From positions 1 to 12,653 of the forward strand of contig JAKOZM010000181.1 of NCBI GenBank assembly GCA_029779995.1: 12,653 bases of DNA, given 5' to 3'. Made by a program: the position numbers and the translations under genes. Each line of letters opens with the position of its first letter. Position 1 is the first letter of the stretch. The stretch comes from Actinomycetes bacterium. Lineage in GTDB: Bacteria > Actinomycetota > Actinomycetes > S36-B12 > UBA10799. This document shows, piece by piece, positions 6,776-12,653 of this stretch. The notes beneath the pieces are model-generated. The model saw nothing but the letters and a program-made list of their open reading frames with translations. It searched no databases and was not told the origin of the DNA.

Positions 6776-7387
6776 GTGGACCTGCGCCTCTACGGATCGG
6801 TCGTCGTCACACTCCTGGTCATCATGGACCCGCCCGGGATCGTGCCGATCTTCCTGGCGTTGACTCACCGACGGGGTCCGGCGCAGATGAAGCGGCTGGC
6901 GCTACAGGCCACCCTCACCGCACTGGGTGTCATCGTCGGGTTCGCGCTCTTCGGCCAGATCATCTTGGACTATCTGCACGTGTCCCTACCGGCTCTGCAA
7001 GCCAGCGGCGGGCTGCTCCTGCTACTGGTCGCGCTGCAACTACTGATGGGCAAGGGCGGCGAGGTCACCGCGGCCGATGACGTCAACGTGGCCCTCGTGC
7101 CGCTGGGTACGCCGCTGATCGCCGGGCCGGGGGCGATTGTGGCGGTGATGTTGTTCATGCAAGGGGCCAGCACTGCCGCGGCGTACACCGCGGTGGCTTT
7201 CGGAGTCCTGACAGTACACCTCGTGCTGTTCCTGGCGATGCGCTACAGCACCGTCATCGCACGCGTGCTCGGCACCTCGGGCATCACAGTGCTCACCCGC
7301 ATCGCCGGCATGCTGCTGGCCGCCATCGCCGCCCAGCTGATCGCCAATGCGGTGTTCGGCTTCATCGCCGAGCAGGGGATGGGCTGA
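6776..7387 (+). CDS. MarC-family (UPF0056) integral membrane protein
   Basis: 203 residues with about six hydrophobic segments. MarC hallmarks are visible: the first-helix motif VIMDPPGIVPIFLAL (Asp-Pro-Pro-Gly where many members have Asp-Pro-x-Gly), the central ASGGLLLLLVALQLLMG, the mid-protein VALVPLGTPLIAGPGAIVAVM, and the final TRIAGMLLAAIAAQLIANAVFGF. The family was named for a supposed role in multiple antibiotic resistance that has not held up; its transport substrate is unknown. The start is GTG, placed directly after the TAG of the preceding gene with no spacer, and CAGG at 6767-6770 can serve as a weak ribosome site. Translational coupling is therefore likely. A hairpin lies about 19 bases after the stop. 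Confidence 0.88.
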   Translation: MDLRLYGSVVVTLLVIMDPPGIVPIFLALTHRRGPAQMKRLALQATLTALGVIVGFALFGQIILDYLHVSLPALQASGGLLLLLVALQLLMGKGGEVTAADDVNVALVPLGTPLIAGPGAIVAVMLFMQGASTAAAYTAVAFGVLTVHLVLFLAMRYSTVIARVLGTSGITVLTRIAGMLLAAIAAQLIANAVFGFIAEQGMG

Positions 7388-7405
7388 AGTCAGCTCCGCG
7401 GACTC

Positions 7406-7434
7406 GCGTCGAGACCGTGAGCGGTTCCTGACGC
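7406..7434 (+). terminator. Hairpin after MarC gene, possible terminator
   Basis: Nested inverted repeats GCGTC/GACGC (7406-7410, 7430-7434) enclose ACCG/CGGT around a TGAG loop. No T-tract follows. A second short hairpin, CCCGC/GCGGG (7480-7493), with GAGTTT after it lies closer to the convergent HNH gene. Either could separate the two converging units; neither is a textbook terminator. Confidence 0.3.
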
Positions 7435-7502
7435 GGCGACGTGACTGACTACGGCGCCCAGCAGGAGGGCGTTTCGCTGCCCGCCGGGGCGGGGAGTTTC
7501 GG

Positions 7503-8609
7503 TCAGGGGTCTTCGAGGGTGCTGCGGTAGACCCGTCCGGTGGGGCTGGTCCATTCCAGGATGTTGCCGGGGAGTCTGCGGACGGTCCATCCGGTGTGGG
7601 TTTTGAGGCGGTGATGGTGCCGGCATAGACAGGCGAGGTTGTCGGCATCGGTGGGCCCGGCCGGCCAGGGGGTGAGGTGGTCGAGGTCGCATCCTTTGGC
7701 CGGGCGCTGGCAGCCGGGGAACCGGCAGTGCCGATCCCTCACCTGCACATACCGGCGCATCGCAACACTGGGGGCGTAGCGGATGCCCATGGGTGGGCGG
7801 GTCAGGACGGTCACCGAGGGTGTGTGCAGCCGGGCCAGCAGGTCGGCGGCGTGGCCGTCGCTGATCGGGCCGTACCCTTCGATCTCGGCCCCCTGATCGG
7901 TCATGATCACCGTCACCGGGACCTGCTGGGCCGGGCTGATCCCGGTCAACAGCTCCACGAAGGTGTCGGCCTGGTTCGCGTCCCGCGACCCGTCGGTGGA
8001 ACGGCAGGCCACCCGCACCGACTCCATACAGGTGCTGGCTTCCTCGGCGGTGAGGTAGGCGGACAGGGTGGCCATCCCGTCCGGTTCCGGGCTCAGCCAC
8101 ACCCCCCGATGCTTCCGGGCCCGCTTCCGGCGGCGTTCGGCGGCGTCGGGGTCGATCCGGTCGACCTGGCGGGTCAGCCACGGACGCAACTGCGACTTCG
8201 TGTGGGCGGCCGCGTAGGCGATGGCCCGGTCGGCCACCTCCCGCCGGTCGGACAGCGAAAGCCCGCTGGTGGCGCGGATGATCTCCCGCACCTTCGCCAG
8301 ATCAATCCGGCCTTGCGAGAGAGCCTGCAGCACTGCGGGCAGGTCGGTGACCACATCCACCGCCACGTCAACCATCGCCGACGCGACACCCGGGCTCCAC
8401 AGCATCGCGCAGGCGATCTCCGGCGGGCACGGGTCCACGACCACACCGTCGGGGTCGGCGCCGGCCTCGGAGTCTTGGTACACCTGATGCAACGCCGCCA
8501 GTTGCCGGGCGTGGAAGAACCCGACCATCGCCTCCGCGGCCTTGGCCACCTCGAGCGGGTCACCGTCGGGCAGCATCGCCTCCCACGCCGCAACCATCAA
8601 TTCATCCAT
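7503..8609 (-). CDS. DUF222 / HNH endonuclease-domain protein (13E12 repeat type)
   Basis: 368 residues. The N-terminal two-thirds is the helical DUF222 region typical of actinobacterial 13E12-type proteins (ALHQVYQDSE, LSQGRIDLAKVREIIRAT). The C-terminus holds an HNH nuclease: RDRHCRFPGC, then CDLDHLTPWPAGPTDADNL with Asp310-His311 as catalytic pair, then CRHHHRLKTH. The CxxxxC and CxxH-like pairs should bind zinc. Family members are abundant, often mobile or repeated, and their target is unknown; several mycobacterial ones are induced by DNA damage through LexA. The frame extends to 8684, but ATG 8609 is chosen: TATTCT and 6 bases precede it, and the 25 residues before it do not resemble the family. 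It converges with marC and is separated by 355 bases from the upstream gene. No IS ends or target duplications were seen around it. Confidence 0.88.
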   Translation of the reverse strand: MDELMVAAWEAMLPDGDPLEVAKAAEAMVGFFHARQLAALHQVYQDSEAGADPDGVVVDPCPPEIACAMLWSPGVASAMVDVAVDVVTDLPAVLQALSQGRIDLAKVREIIRATSGLSLSDRREVADRAIAYAAAHTKSQLRPWLTRQVDRIDPDAAERRRKRARKHRGVWLSPEPDGMATLSAYLTAEEASTCMESVRVACRSTDGSRDANQADTFVELLTGISPAQQVPVTVIMTDQGAEIEGYGPISDGHAADLLARLHTPSVTVLTRPPMGIRYAPSVAMRRYVQVRDRHCRFPGCQRPAKGCDLDHLTPWPAGPTDADNLACLCRHHHRLKTHTGWTVRRLPGNILEWTSPTGRVYRSTLEDP

Positions 8610-8615
8610 ACCCCA

Positions 8616-8621
8616 AGAATA
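8616..8621 (-). promoter_or_regulatory. Putative -10 element, leaderless start of HNH gene
   Basis: TATTCT on the minus strand, followed by exactly 6 bases (TGGGGT) and the ATG at 8609. It partly overlaps the LexA-like box just upstream. Confidence 0.5.
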
Positions 8622-8635
8622 GAACAGGGGTACGA
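8620..8635 (-). promoter_or_regulatory. LexA (SOS) box-like operator before HNH gene
   Basis: On the minus strand the 16 bases read TCGTACCCCTGTTCTA. Compared with the mycobacterial/Gram-positive LexA consensus TCGAACRNNYGTTCGA, the right half GTTC is perfect and the left half has GTAC for GAAC; 11 of the 14 specified positions agree. It overlaps the putative -10, where a repressor would act. Known 13E12-type genes in M. tuberculosis are LexA-regulated, which supports the reading, but binding is inferred. Confidence 0.4.
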
Positions 8636-8963
8636 CATAAATCGTTCTCAGACAGGATCTGTGGACAGCCATCGTCCGGTGCACGGGCAGCGCCCGGCCG
8701 CGACATCCACCGGCATCAACGCCGCCCGATCACTAAAGCATGACGTCCTGACAACCACACCACGGCTGCCAGACAGGCACTGAGCTCGCTCAGGCCTCGA
8801 CCGACTCGCGGCTCTCCCGGAAGACGCTCTGCTCACGCCCTGGCCGCAGCCGGGACGACACGATCTGTGCATCCCATCGTCTGCCATGGGGCGCAAGATG
8901 CTGGCTTGCACATCTCATACGCCCAGCCGCGCTTCACTCAGAACGGGATCGAAAAGTACTTCC
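8636..8963. other. Intergenic stretch without a supported gene
   Basis: This stretch lies between the HNH gene promoter and the end of the hydrolase-ATPase gene. Short open frames cross it on both strands, but their translations are Arg/Ser-rich with no recognisable domain and no start signals. Only weak 5-base hairpins are visible (for example CGGGC/GCCCG at 8684-8696 and CCCAT/ATGGG at 8873-8890). No tRNA, repeat array or IS end was seen. It may hold the transcription end of the hydrolase-ATPase gene. Confidence 0.6.
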
Positions 8964-10202
8964 CTAAGGGCCGGCGGGCAGTTCAGCCCAGACCTCTTTG
9001 CCGTTCTGACCGATCTCGTGACCCCACGCCAGCGAGATCTGTTCCACCAAGGACAACCCGCGGCCGCCCACTTGCAGCCCGCGGTTCATGGCCACTTGCG
9101 GGATGGAGGTCACATCCTGGTCCAGCACGCTGATCCGGACCCGGTCGGGCAGGGCGTACACCCGCAGTTCGATCTGGCCGGTGCCGTGCTCGATGGCATT
9201 CGTAACCAGTTCGCTGGTGATCAGTTCGGCGTCGTCGACCAGTTCCGGCAGACCCCAGGCCCACAGCTGGTCGCCGACCGTCTTGCGGGCACGGCGGATG
9301 GCGCCGGTGTCGGTCGGCAGCGGGGTCATGATCTGCATGGACCCGGCATACCCACTTCGCCGTGATCTCACACATCGGCGCTGACCGGCCTGAATGAACG
9401 TGGCCGCCAACAAGGCTGCGGTGGTCTCGGGCGCTTCGACGGCGGGGGAATGCGCGGCGTCCGGGATCACAGCCAGCCGCGCCTGCCAGCGCGCTGCGAG
9501 ATCCACCTGGGTCTGCCATGACCAGGAGTCCGGATCCTGGATGCCGAAAGCCACTAGCAATTGGGCGGCAGTCTCGCCCAGGTCCTGCTGGCGATCGGCG
9601 AGCAGCAGCCTGGCCATCACCTGCAGCCCTGCCGGATCTGTGGCGATGAAGCGCTCCTGCATGAACGTCTCCACCTGCGGCGAAGGAGGTGTCCACCCGG
9701 CCTGCCGGTCGGCGGTCACCTTCGCCTGCCAGATCTGATCCATGGGGAAGTGGTCCAGGGCAGTGATCAGCAGGCGCAATTGGTCGTGTTTGCTGGCGTG
9801 GATGGGGCCAGAGCCTGAGTTGAGCAGTACAACAGTCGTGAAGTCGAAGCGATTGGCCGCCACACCCACGATCAGTCCGCCCAGCGAGTGCCCCACAAGA
9901 TGTACTGGGCCCTCGCAGCGAGCGGCGACGTCGCACACATCCTTGGCCCAGAGGTCCAGGCTGTACTCGGCGGCATGCGGTGATTCGTACTGGCCCCGAT
10001 TGTCCAGGGCGATCACAGTCCAACCGCAGTCGTGCATCAGCGGCACAACGTCGAGGAAATCCTCCTTGCTGCCCGTGAAGCCGGGGACGAGCAGAACGGT
10101 ACCCAGACCGGTGCCTTGCATGCGGATGGTTGCCAGACCCGTGAGGTCATCACGGACACGTCGAGCGCCTCGGGGGAGGGCTGTCGACCTGGGCGTGCTC
10201 AC
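8964..10202 (-). CDS. Alpha/beta hydrolase fused to RsbW-type HATPase domain
   Basis: 412 residues in one uninterrupted frame. Residues about 20-270 are an alpha/beta hydrolase: LLVPGFTGS oxyanion region, LDNRGQYES, nucleophile elbow GHSLG with Ser106, likely acid Asp223 in GIQDPD, and His251 in DAAHSP. Residues about 300-412 are a SpoIIAB/RsbW-like ATP-binding domain: N-box ELITSELVTNAIEHG (Glu331, Asn335), a degenerate G1 region at VLDQD, and G2 box GGRGLSLVEQ. Such ATPase domains act as anti-sigma kinases or are of unknown role in actinobacteria. The linker (9339-9389) is rich in A/T-ending codons and looks like former intergenic DNA. Two separate genes joined by a lost stop or a one-base error remain possible, the second starting at ATG 9338. 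GTG 10202 is favoured because TATTCT plus 6 bases precedes it; GTG 10229 is the alternative. No sigma factor or STAS gene is adjacent. Confidence 0.75.
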   Translation of the reverse strand: MSTPRSTALPRGARRVRDDLTGLATIRMQGTGLGTVLLVPGFTGSKEDFLDVVPLMHDCGWTVIALDNRGQYESPHAAEYSLDLWAKDVCDVAARCEGPVHLVGHSLGGLIVGVAANRFDFTTVVLLNSGSGPIHASKHDQLRLLITALDHFPMDQIWQAKVTADRQAGWTPPSPQVETFMQERFIATDPAGLQVMARLLLADRQQDLGETAAQLLVAFGIQDPDSWSWQTQVDLAARWQARLAVIPDAAHSPAVEAPETTAALLAATFIQAGQRRCVRSRRSGYAGSMQIMTPLPTDTGAIRRARKTVGDQLWAWGLPELVDDAELITSELVTNAIEHGTGQIELRVYALPDRVRISVLDQDVTSIPQVAMNRGLQVGGRGLSLVEQISLAWGHEIGQNGKEVWAELPAGP

Positions 10203-10208
10203 TGAGGC

Positions 10209-10214
10209 AGAATA
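10209..10214 (-). promoter_or_regulatory. Putative -10 element, leaderless start of hydrolase-ATPase gene
   Basis: TATTCT on the minus strand, then exactly 6 bases (GCCTCA), then GTG at 10202. It overlaps a possible -10 for the divergent ParA gene (TAGTGT, 10213-10218, plus strand), so the two promoters would compete for the same site. Confidence 0.45.
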
Positions 10215-10245
10215 GTGTCTCGAACGCACTGATCTTCACATGTGC

Positions 10246-10250
10246 AGGGG
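10246..10250 (+). promoter_or_regulatory. Ribosome binding site favouring TTG 10256 start of ParA gene
   Basis: AGGGG ends 5 bases before the TTG at 10256. It overlaps the alternative GTG at 10250 and cannot serve that start. If used, the protein is two residues shorter. Confidence 0.4.
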
Positions 10251-11014
10251 TGGACTTGAAATCTCGAATAGTAGCGGTCGCCAACCAGAAGGGTGGCGTC
10301 GCCAAAACCACGACGGTTGCGTCCACCGGTGCAGCTGTGGCAGACACCGGCCGTAAGGTCCTGCTGATCGATCTGGACCCGCAGGCGTGTCTGACCTTCG
10401 CCATGGGCGTCGAGGCGGATCAGGTGCAGTTCAGCGTGCACGACGTTCTTCTGGGCCGGATCGGGCCGCGGATGGCGATCGTGCCGACGGCCGAAGGGCC
10501 AGACCTGCTGCCCGCGTCCATCGACCTGTCCGGTGCCGAGATGCAGCTGGCGAACCGCACCGGTCGCGAGTACGTGCTGCGGGAGGCACTCGCGGAGGTC
10601 AGCAGGGACTATGACATCGTGATCATCGACTGTTCGCCGTCGCTCGGGGTCCTCACGATCAACGCGTTGACCGCGGCTCAGGAGGTCCTCATCCCCATGC
10701 AGGCGGAGACGTTGTCCCACCGGGGGGTCGCGCAACTGCTGGAGACCGTCGAGGACGTGCGCAGGTACACCAATCGTGACCTGCGGGTCATGGGGGTGCT
10801 GCCCACGATGTTCGACGGCCGCACGCGGCTCTCGCGAGAGGTCATCGCCGACATCGAGCAGCAGTACGGCCTGCCGGTGCTGGCCCCCATCGCGCGGTCA
10901 GTGCGCTTCGCGGAAGCGCCGGGTTCGGGTCGCTCCATTCTGTCCACCGCACGTCGTTCCAAGGGGGCGCAGGCCTACCGTGACCTGGCAACAGTGATGA
11001 TGGATAGATCATGA
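10250..11014 (+). CDS. ParA/Soj-family ATPase (orphan)
   Basis: 254 residues. The deviant Walker A motif is near the N-terminus (NQKGGVAKTTT, signature Lys14 and P-loop Lys19). The switch LLIDLDPQACLTFAMG, Walker B-like IVIIDCSPSLGVLTINAL and VLIPMQAETLSHRGVAQL follow, all standard for ParA/Soj proteins that form ATP-dependent dimers on DNA or move cellular cargo. No parB gene or parS-like cluster is seen, so this is unlikely to be the chromosome-partition ParA; it resembles Rv3213c, which lies near the rhlE helicase gene in mycobacteria, as here. Two starts are possible: GTG 10250, or TTG 10256, which has AGGGG (10246-10250) at good spacing and gives MKSRIVAVANQKGG. The stop overlaps the next ATG by 4 bases (ATGA), implying coupling. 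Confidence 0.88.
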   Translation: MDLKSRIVAVANQKGGVAKTTTVASTGAAVADTGRKVLLIDLDPQACLTFAMGVEADQVQFSVHDVLLGRIGPRMAIVPTAEGPDLLPASIDLSGAEMQLANRTGREYVLREALAEVSRDYDIVIIDCSPSLGVLTINALTAAQEVLIPMQAETLSHRGVAQLLETVEDVRRYTNRDLRVMGVLPTMFDGRTRLSREVIADIEQQYGLPVLAPIARSVRFAEAPGSGRSILSTARRSKGAQAYRDLATVMMDRS

Positions 11015-11310
11015 GTGCTGAACGTCCCGCCGCGTTGCGACGCGTACCCACCCCGGCCCCACGCCCACGTCACGTCGACCCGCAAGGCAAACGTTCGCTG
11101 TTCAGCGAGGAGGAGGCCCCGCCAGCTGTCGGCAGCCTTGCGCTGACGTGCGACAAGTGTGAGGTCCGCTCGGTGGTTTCCATGGTCAAGGCCGCACGAC
11201 TGGCCCTGCCGGGAATGTACGTGCCCGTCCCGGGCCGCACTGACCGGGTGTGGATGAAGTGCCCTGCTTGTCGGTCGCGCGGCTGGATGCACCTGGACTT
11301 CAAGGGCTGA
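11011..11310 (+). CDS. Small zinc-ribbon protein, function unknown
   Basis: 99 residues. The first 40 are Pro/Arg-rich and probably disordered (VPTPAPRPRHVDPQGKRSLF). The rest holds two CxxC knuckles, Cys47-Cys50 (CDKC) and Cys84-Cys87 (CPAC), 34 residues apart with strand-like segments between: a four-cysteine zinc ribbon. The protein is basic overall and could bind nucleic acid or a partner protein; no function is known to me. Its ATG overlaps the TGA of the ParA gene by 4 bases, so it is translated in coupling with ParA, and the pair faces the DEAD-box helicase gene with only 13 bases between stops. It may be an accessory of the ParA-like ATPase; that is inference from position only. Confidence 0.72.
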   Translation: MSAERPAALRRVPTPAPRPRHVDPQGKRSLFSEEEAPPAVGSLALTCDKCEVRSVVSMVKAARLALPGMYVPVPGRTDRVWMKCPACRSRGWMHLDFKG

Positions 11311-11323
11311 GCCGAGGCCCCAC

Positions 11324-12653
11324 CTAGTCGCTTGTGGCCGCGCCGTCCTGGTCGCCGGATTTGCGCACGCGGCGCCTGTTGCGCTGAGGCCGGGTGGACC
11401 CCGCCTTCTCGCCACTGGTCGACGTGGGCTTGCTGCTGCGACTGGTCGCGGGCTTGTCACCACGGTTCGATGACGGCTTGTCGCCGCGTCGACGATCACC
11501 GCCGGACCGGCCTGAACGCTGTGCTGGCCGGTCGTCCTGCGCCTTGGGCGACGGCGATCCCGTCGGTGGTCCCACCCGGCCGGTGACGTCGCGGGAGATG
11601 CCCATGCCGTTGTACACATGGTCGGAGGTCGAGTAGGTCTCCAGCGGGTCTGCGAACGGCAGGCCGAGTTCCTTGTCGATCATCTTCCAGCGGTGCAGAT
11701 CATTCCAGTCGACCAACGTCACGGCCACACCGTCGGACCCGGCCCGGCCGGTGCGGCCGATCCGGTGCAGGTACATCTTCTCGTCGTCGGGGCACGTGTA
11801 GTTGATGACGTGCGTGACGTTCTCCACGTCGATGCCGCGGGCGGCCACGTCGGTGGCCACAAGGACATCGATCGTGCCGTCCCGGAACTTCTTCAACGCC
11901 CGTTCGCGAGCGTCCTGCCCGAGGTCACCGTGCACCGCGCCGGCCTTGAAACCGCGCTCCTGCAGATCCTCGGTGAGTTTCTGCGCAGCGCGTTTGGTCT
12001 TGCAGAAGATCATGGTGCGCTCGCGACCGTCGGCCTGCAGAATCCGGGCGATGAGTTCTGGTTTGTCCATGGAATGGGCGCGCCACACATGCTGCTCGAT
12101 CGCCTCGACAGTGGCCATCTCATCACCGGGGTCGGTGGCGCGGATGTGGGTCGGCTGGGTCATGTAGCGACGTGCCAGGCTCAGGATCTGCCCCGGCATG
12201 GTGGCCGAGAAGAGCATGGTCTGGCGCACCGCCGGGACCCGGGACACCAACTTCTCCACGTCGGGCAGGAATCCCATGTCGAGCATCTCGTCGGCTTCAT
12301 CGAGCACGAGGGTCTTGACGCTCGACAGGTTGAGGATGCGCTGATTGGCCAGATCGATGAGCCGCCCGGGCGTGCCGACGACGATGTCGACGCCCTTCTT
12401 GAGCTGCTCGATCTGCGGCTCGTAGGCCTTGCCGCCGTAGATCGCCAGCACCCGGGCGTTGGCCGTGCGGCCCGCGTCGTCGATGTCATTGGCGACCTGC
12501 AGACACAGTTCCCGGGTGGGGACGATGATCAGGGCTTGTGGTGCTGTGCCTTCGCCGTCGAGGCGCTGCAGCACCGGGATGCCGAAGGCCAGCGTCTTTC
12601 CGGTGCCGGTCTTGGCCTGCCCGATCACGTCCTGGCCGTCGAGGGCCAGGGGA
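11324..12653 (-). CDS. DEAD-box RNA helicase (5' end outside window)
   Basis: 442 residues are visible; the frame is open to the window edge and the first visible residues (PLALDGQDVIGQAKTGTGKT) lie just after the Q-motif, so roughly the first 30-50 residues are missing. All core motifs follow in order: AKTGTGKT (I), PTREL (Ia), GG and TPGR (Ib), VLDEADEML (II), SAT (III), MIFCKTKR (IV), DVAARGIDV (V) and HRIGRTGR (VI). The last 95 or so residues are a low-complexity basic tail of Arg, Lys, Ser, Gly and Asp (RSGRSGGDRRRGDKPSS, NRRRVRK), as in the RNA-binding tails of cold- or ribosome-linked DEAD-box proteins. It resembles mycobacterial RhlE, by family and by its ParA-like neighbour. The GTG at 12628 is internal and not the start. 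Confidence 0.93.
   Translation of the reverse strand, partial: PLALDGQDVIGQAKTGTGKTLAFGIPVLQRLDGEGTAPQALIIVPTRELCLQVANDIDDAGRTANARVLAIYGGKAYEPQIEQLKKGVDIVVGTPGRLIDLANQRILNLSSVKTLVLDEADEMLDMGFLPDVEKLVSRVPAVRQTMLFSATMPGQILSLARRYMTQPTHIRATDPGDEMATVEAIEQHVWRAHSMDKPELIARILQADGRERTMIFCKTKRAAQKLTEDLQERGFKAGAVHGDLGQDARERALKKFRDGTIDVLVATDVAARGIDVENVTHVINYTCPDDEKMYLHRIGRTGRAGSDGVAVTLVDWNDLHRWKMIDKELGLPFADPLETYSTSDHVYNGMGISRDVTGRVGPPTGSPSPKAQDDRPAQRSGRSGGDRRRGDKPSSNRGDKPATSRSSKPTSTSGEKAGSTRPQRNRRRVRKSGDQDGAATSD

Noticed and set aside
7677..8783. 368-codon plus-strand open frame opposite the HNH gene
   Set aside because: The minus strand carries clear DUF222 and HNH motifs; the plus frame is low-complexity His/Gly/Arg-rich shadow.
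8648..8911. 87-codon minus-strand open frame in the intergenic stretch
   Set aside because: Arg/Ser/Cys-rich translation without motif, overlaps the upstream region of the HNH gene, no start signal.
7503..8963. HNH gene as part of an insertion sequence or group II intron
   Set aside because: No terminal inverted repeats, target duplications, reverse transcriptase or intron structure were seen; the DUF222 context identifies a free-standing protein.
8983..10023. 346-codon second minus-strand frame within the hydrolase-ATPase gene
   Set aside because: Arg/Gly-rich shadow; the other frame holds both domains with all key residues.
10250..11310. Plasmid or chromosome partition locus (parAB/parS)
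   Set aside because: No ParB-like gene and no repeated parS-like 16-mers; the small neighbour is a zinc ribbon, not a ParB.
11304..11350. Bidirectional terminator between the zinc-ribbon and helicase genes
   Set aside because: Only 4-base stems with bulges and no T-tract could be paired; too weak to annotate.

Overview
The window looks like chromosomal DNA of a high-GC Gram-positive bacterium (Actinomycetota). G/C-rich third codon positions, GTG starts, a lipoprotein with an LAGC lipobox, an actinobacterial DUF222/HNH (13E12-type) protein, a PRC-barrel/MgtE_N protein and an RsbW-like ATP-binding domain all point that way. No rRNA, tRNA, CRISPR array, transposase or phage module is visible. 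Genus cannot be told from the sequence. Both edge genes are cut: the MgtE_N protein at the left lacks its C-terminus and the DEAD-box helicase at the right lacks its N-terminus.

Layout. (1) 1-733, minus: PRC-barrel/MgtE_N protein, divergent from a lipoprotein gene (843-1586) that is followed closely by a DMT/EamA exporter (1610-2482). (2) 2518-6221, plus: a malyl-CoA/beta-methylmalyl-CoA lyase-like enzyme, a secreted clan GH-A-like glycoside hydrolase, and an acyl-CoA dehydrogenase. The lyase and dehydrogenase would fit a CoA-ester carbon pathway such as the ethylmalonyl-CoA pathway, but no other pathway gene is present. (3) 6269-7387, plus: a two-helix general-stress-type membrane protein abutting a MarC-family membrane protein. 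(4) 7503-8609, minus: DUF222/HNH nuclease-like protein with a LexA-box-like sequence over its putative promoter. (5) 8964-10202, minus: one reading frame joining an alpha/beta hydrolase to an RsbW-type ATPase domain. (6) 10250-11310, plus: orphan ParA-like ATPase overlapping a small four-cysteine zinc-ribbon protein, convergent with a DEAD-box RNA helicase (11324-12653, minus).

Main observations. At least five starts share the same arrangement, a TANNNT hexamer, exactly 6 bases, then ATG/GTG, which is what leaderless actinobacterial transcripts look like; this also decides several start codons. The alpha/beta hydrolase-ATPase fusion is the most unusual protein, since both domain types occur in sigma-B-type stress signalling, but its linker looks like former intergenic DNA, so a recent stop loss or a sequence error must be excluded. 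The LexA-like box at the HNH gene is a testable regulatory prediction. I found no convincing entirely new multi-gene system.
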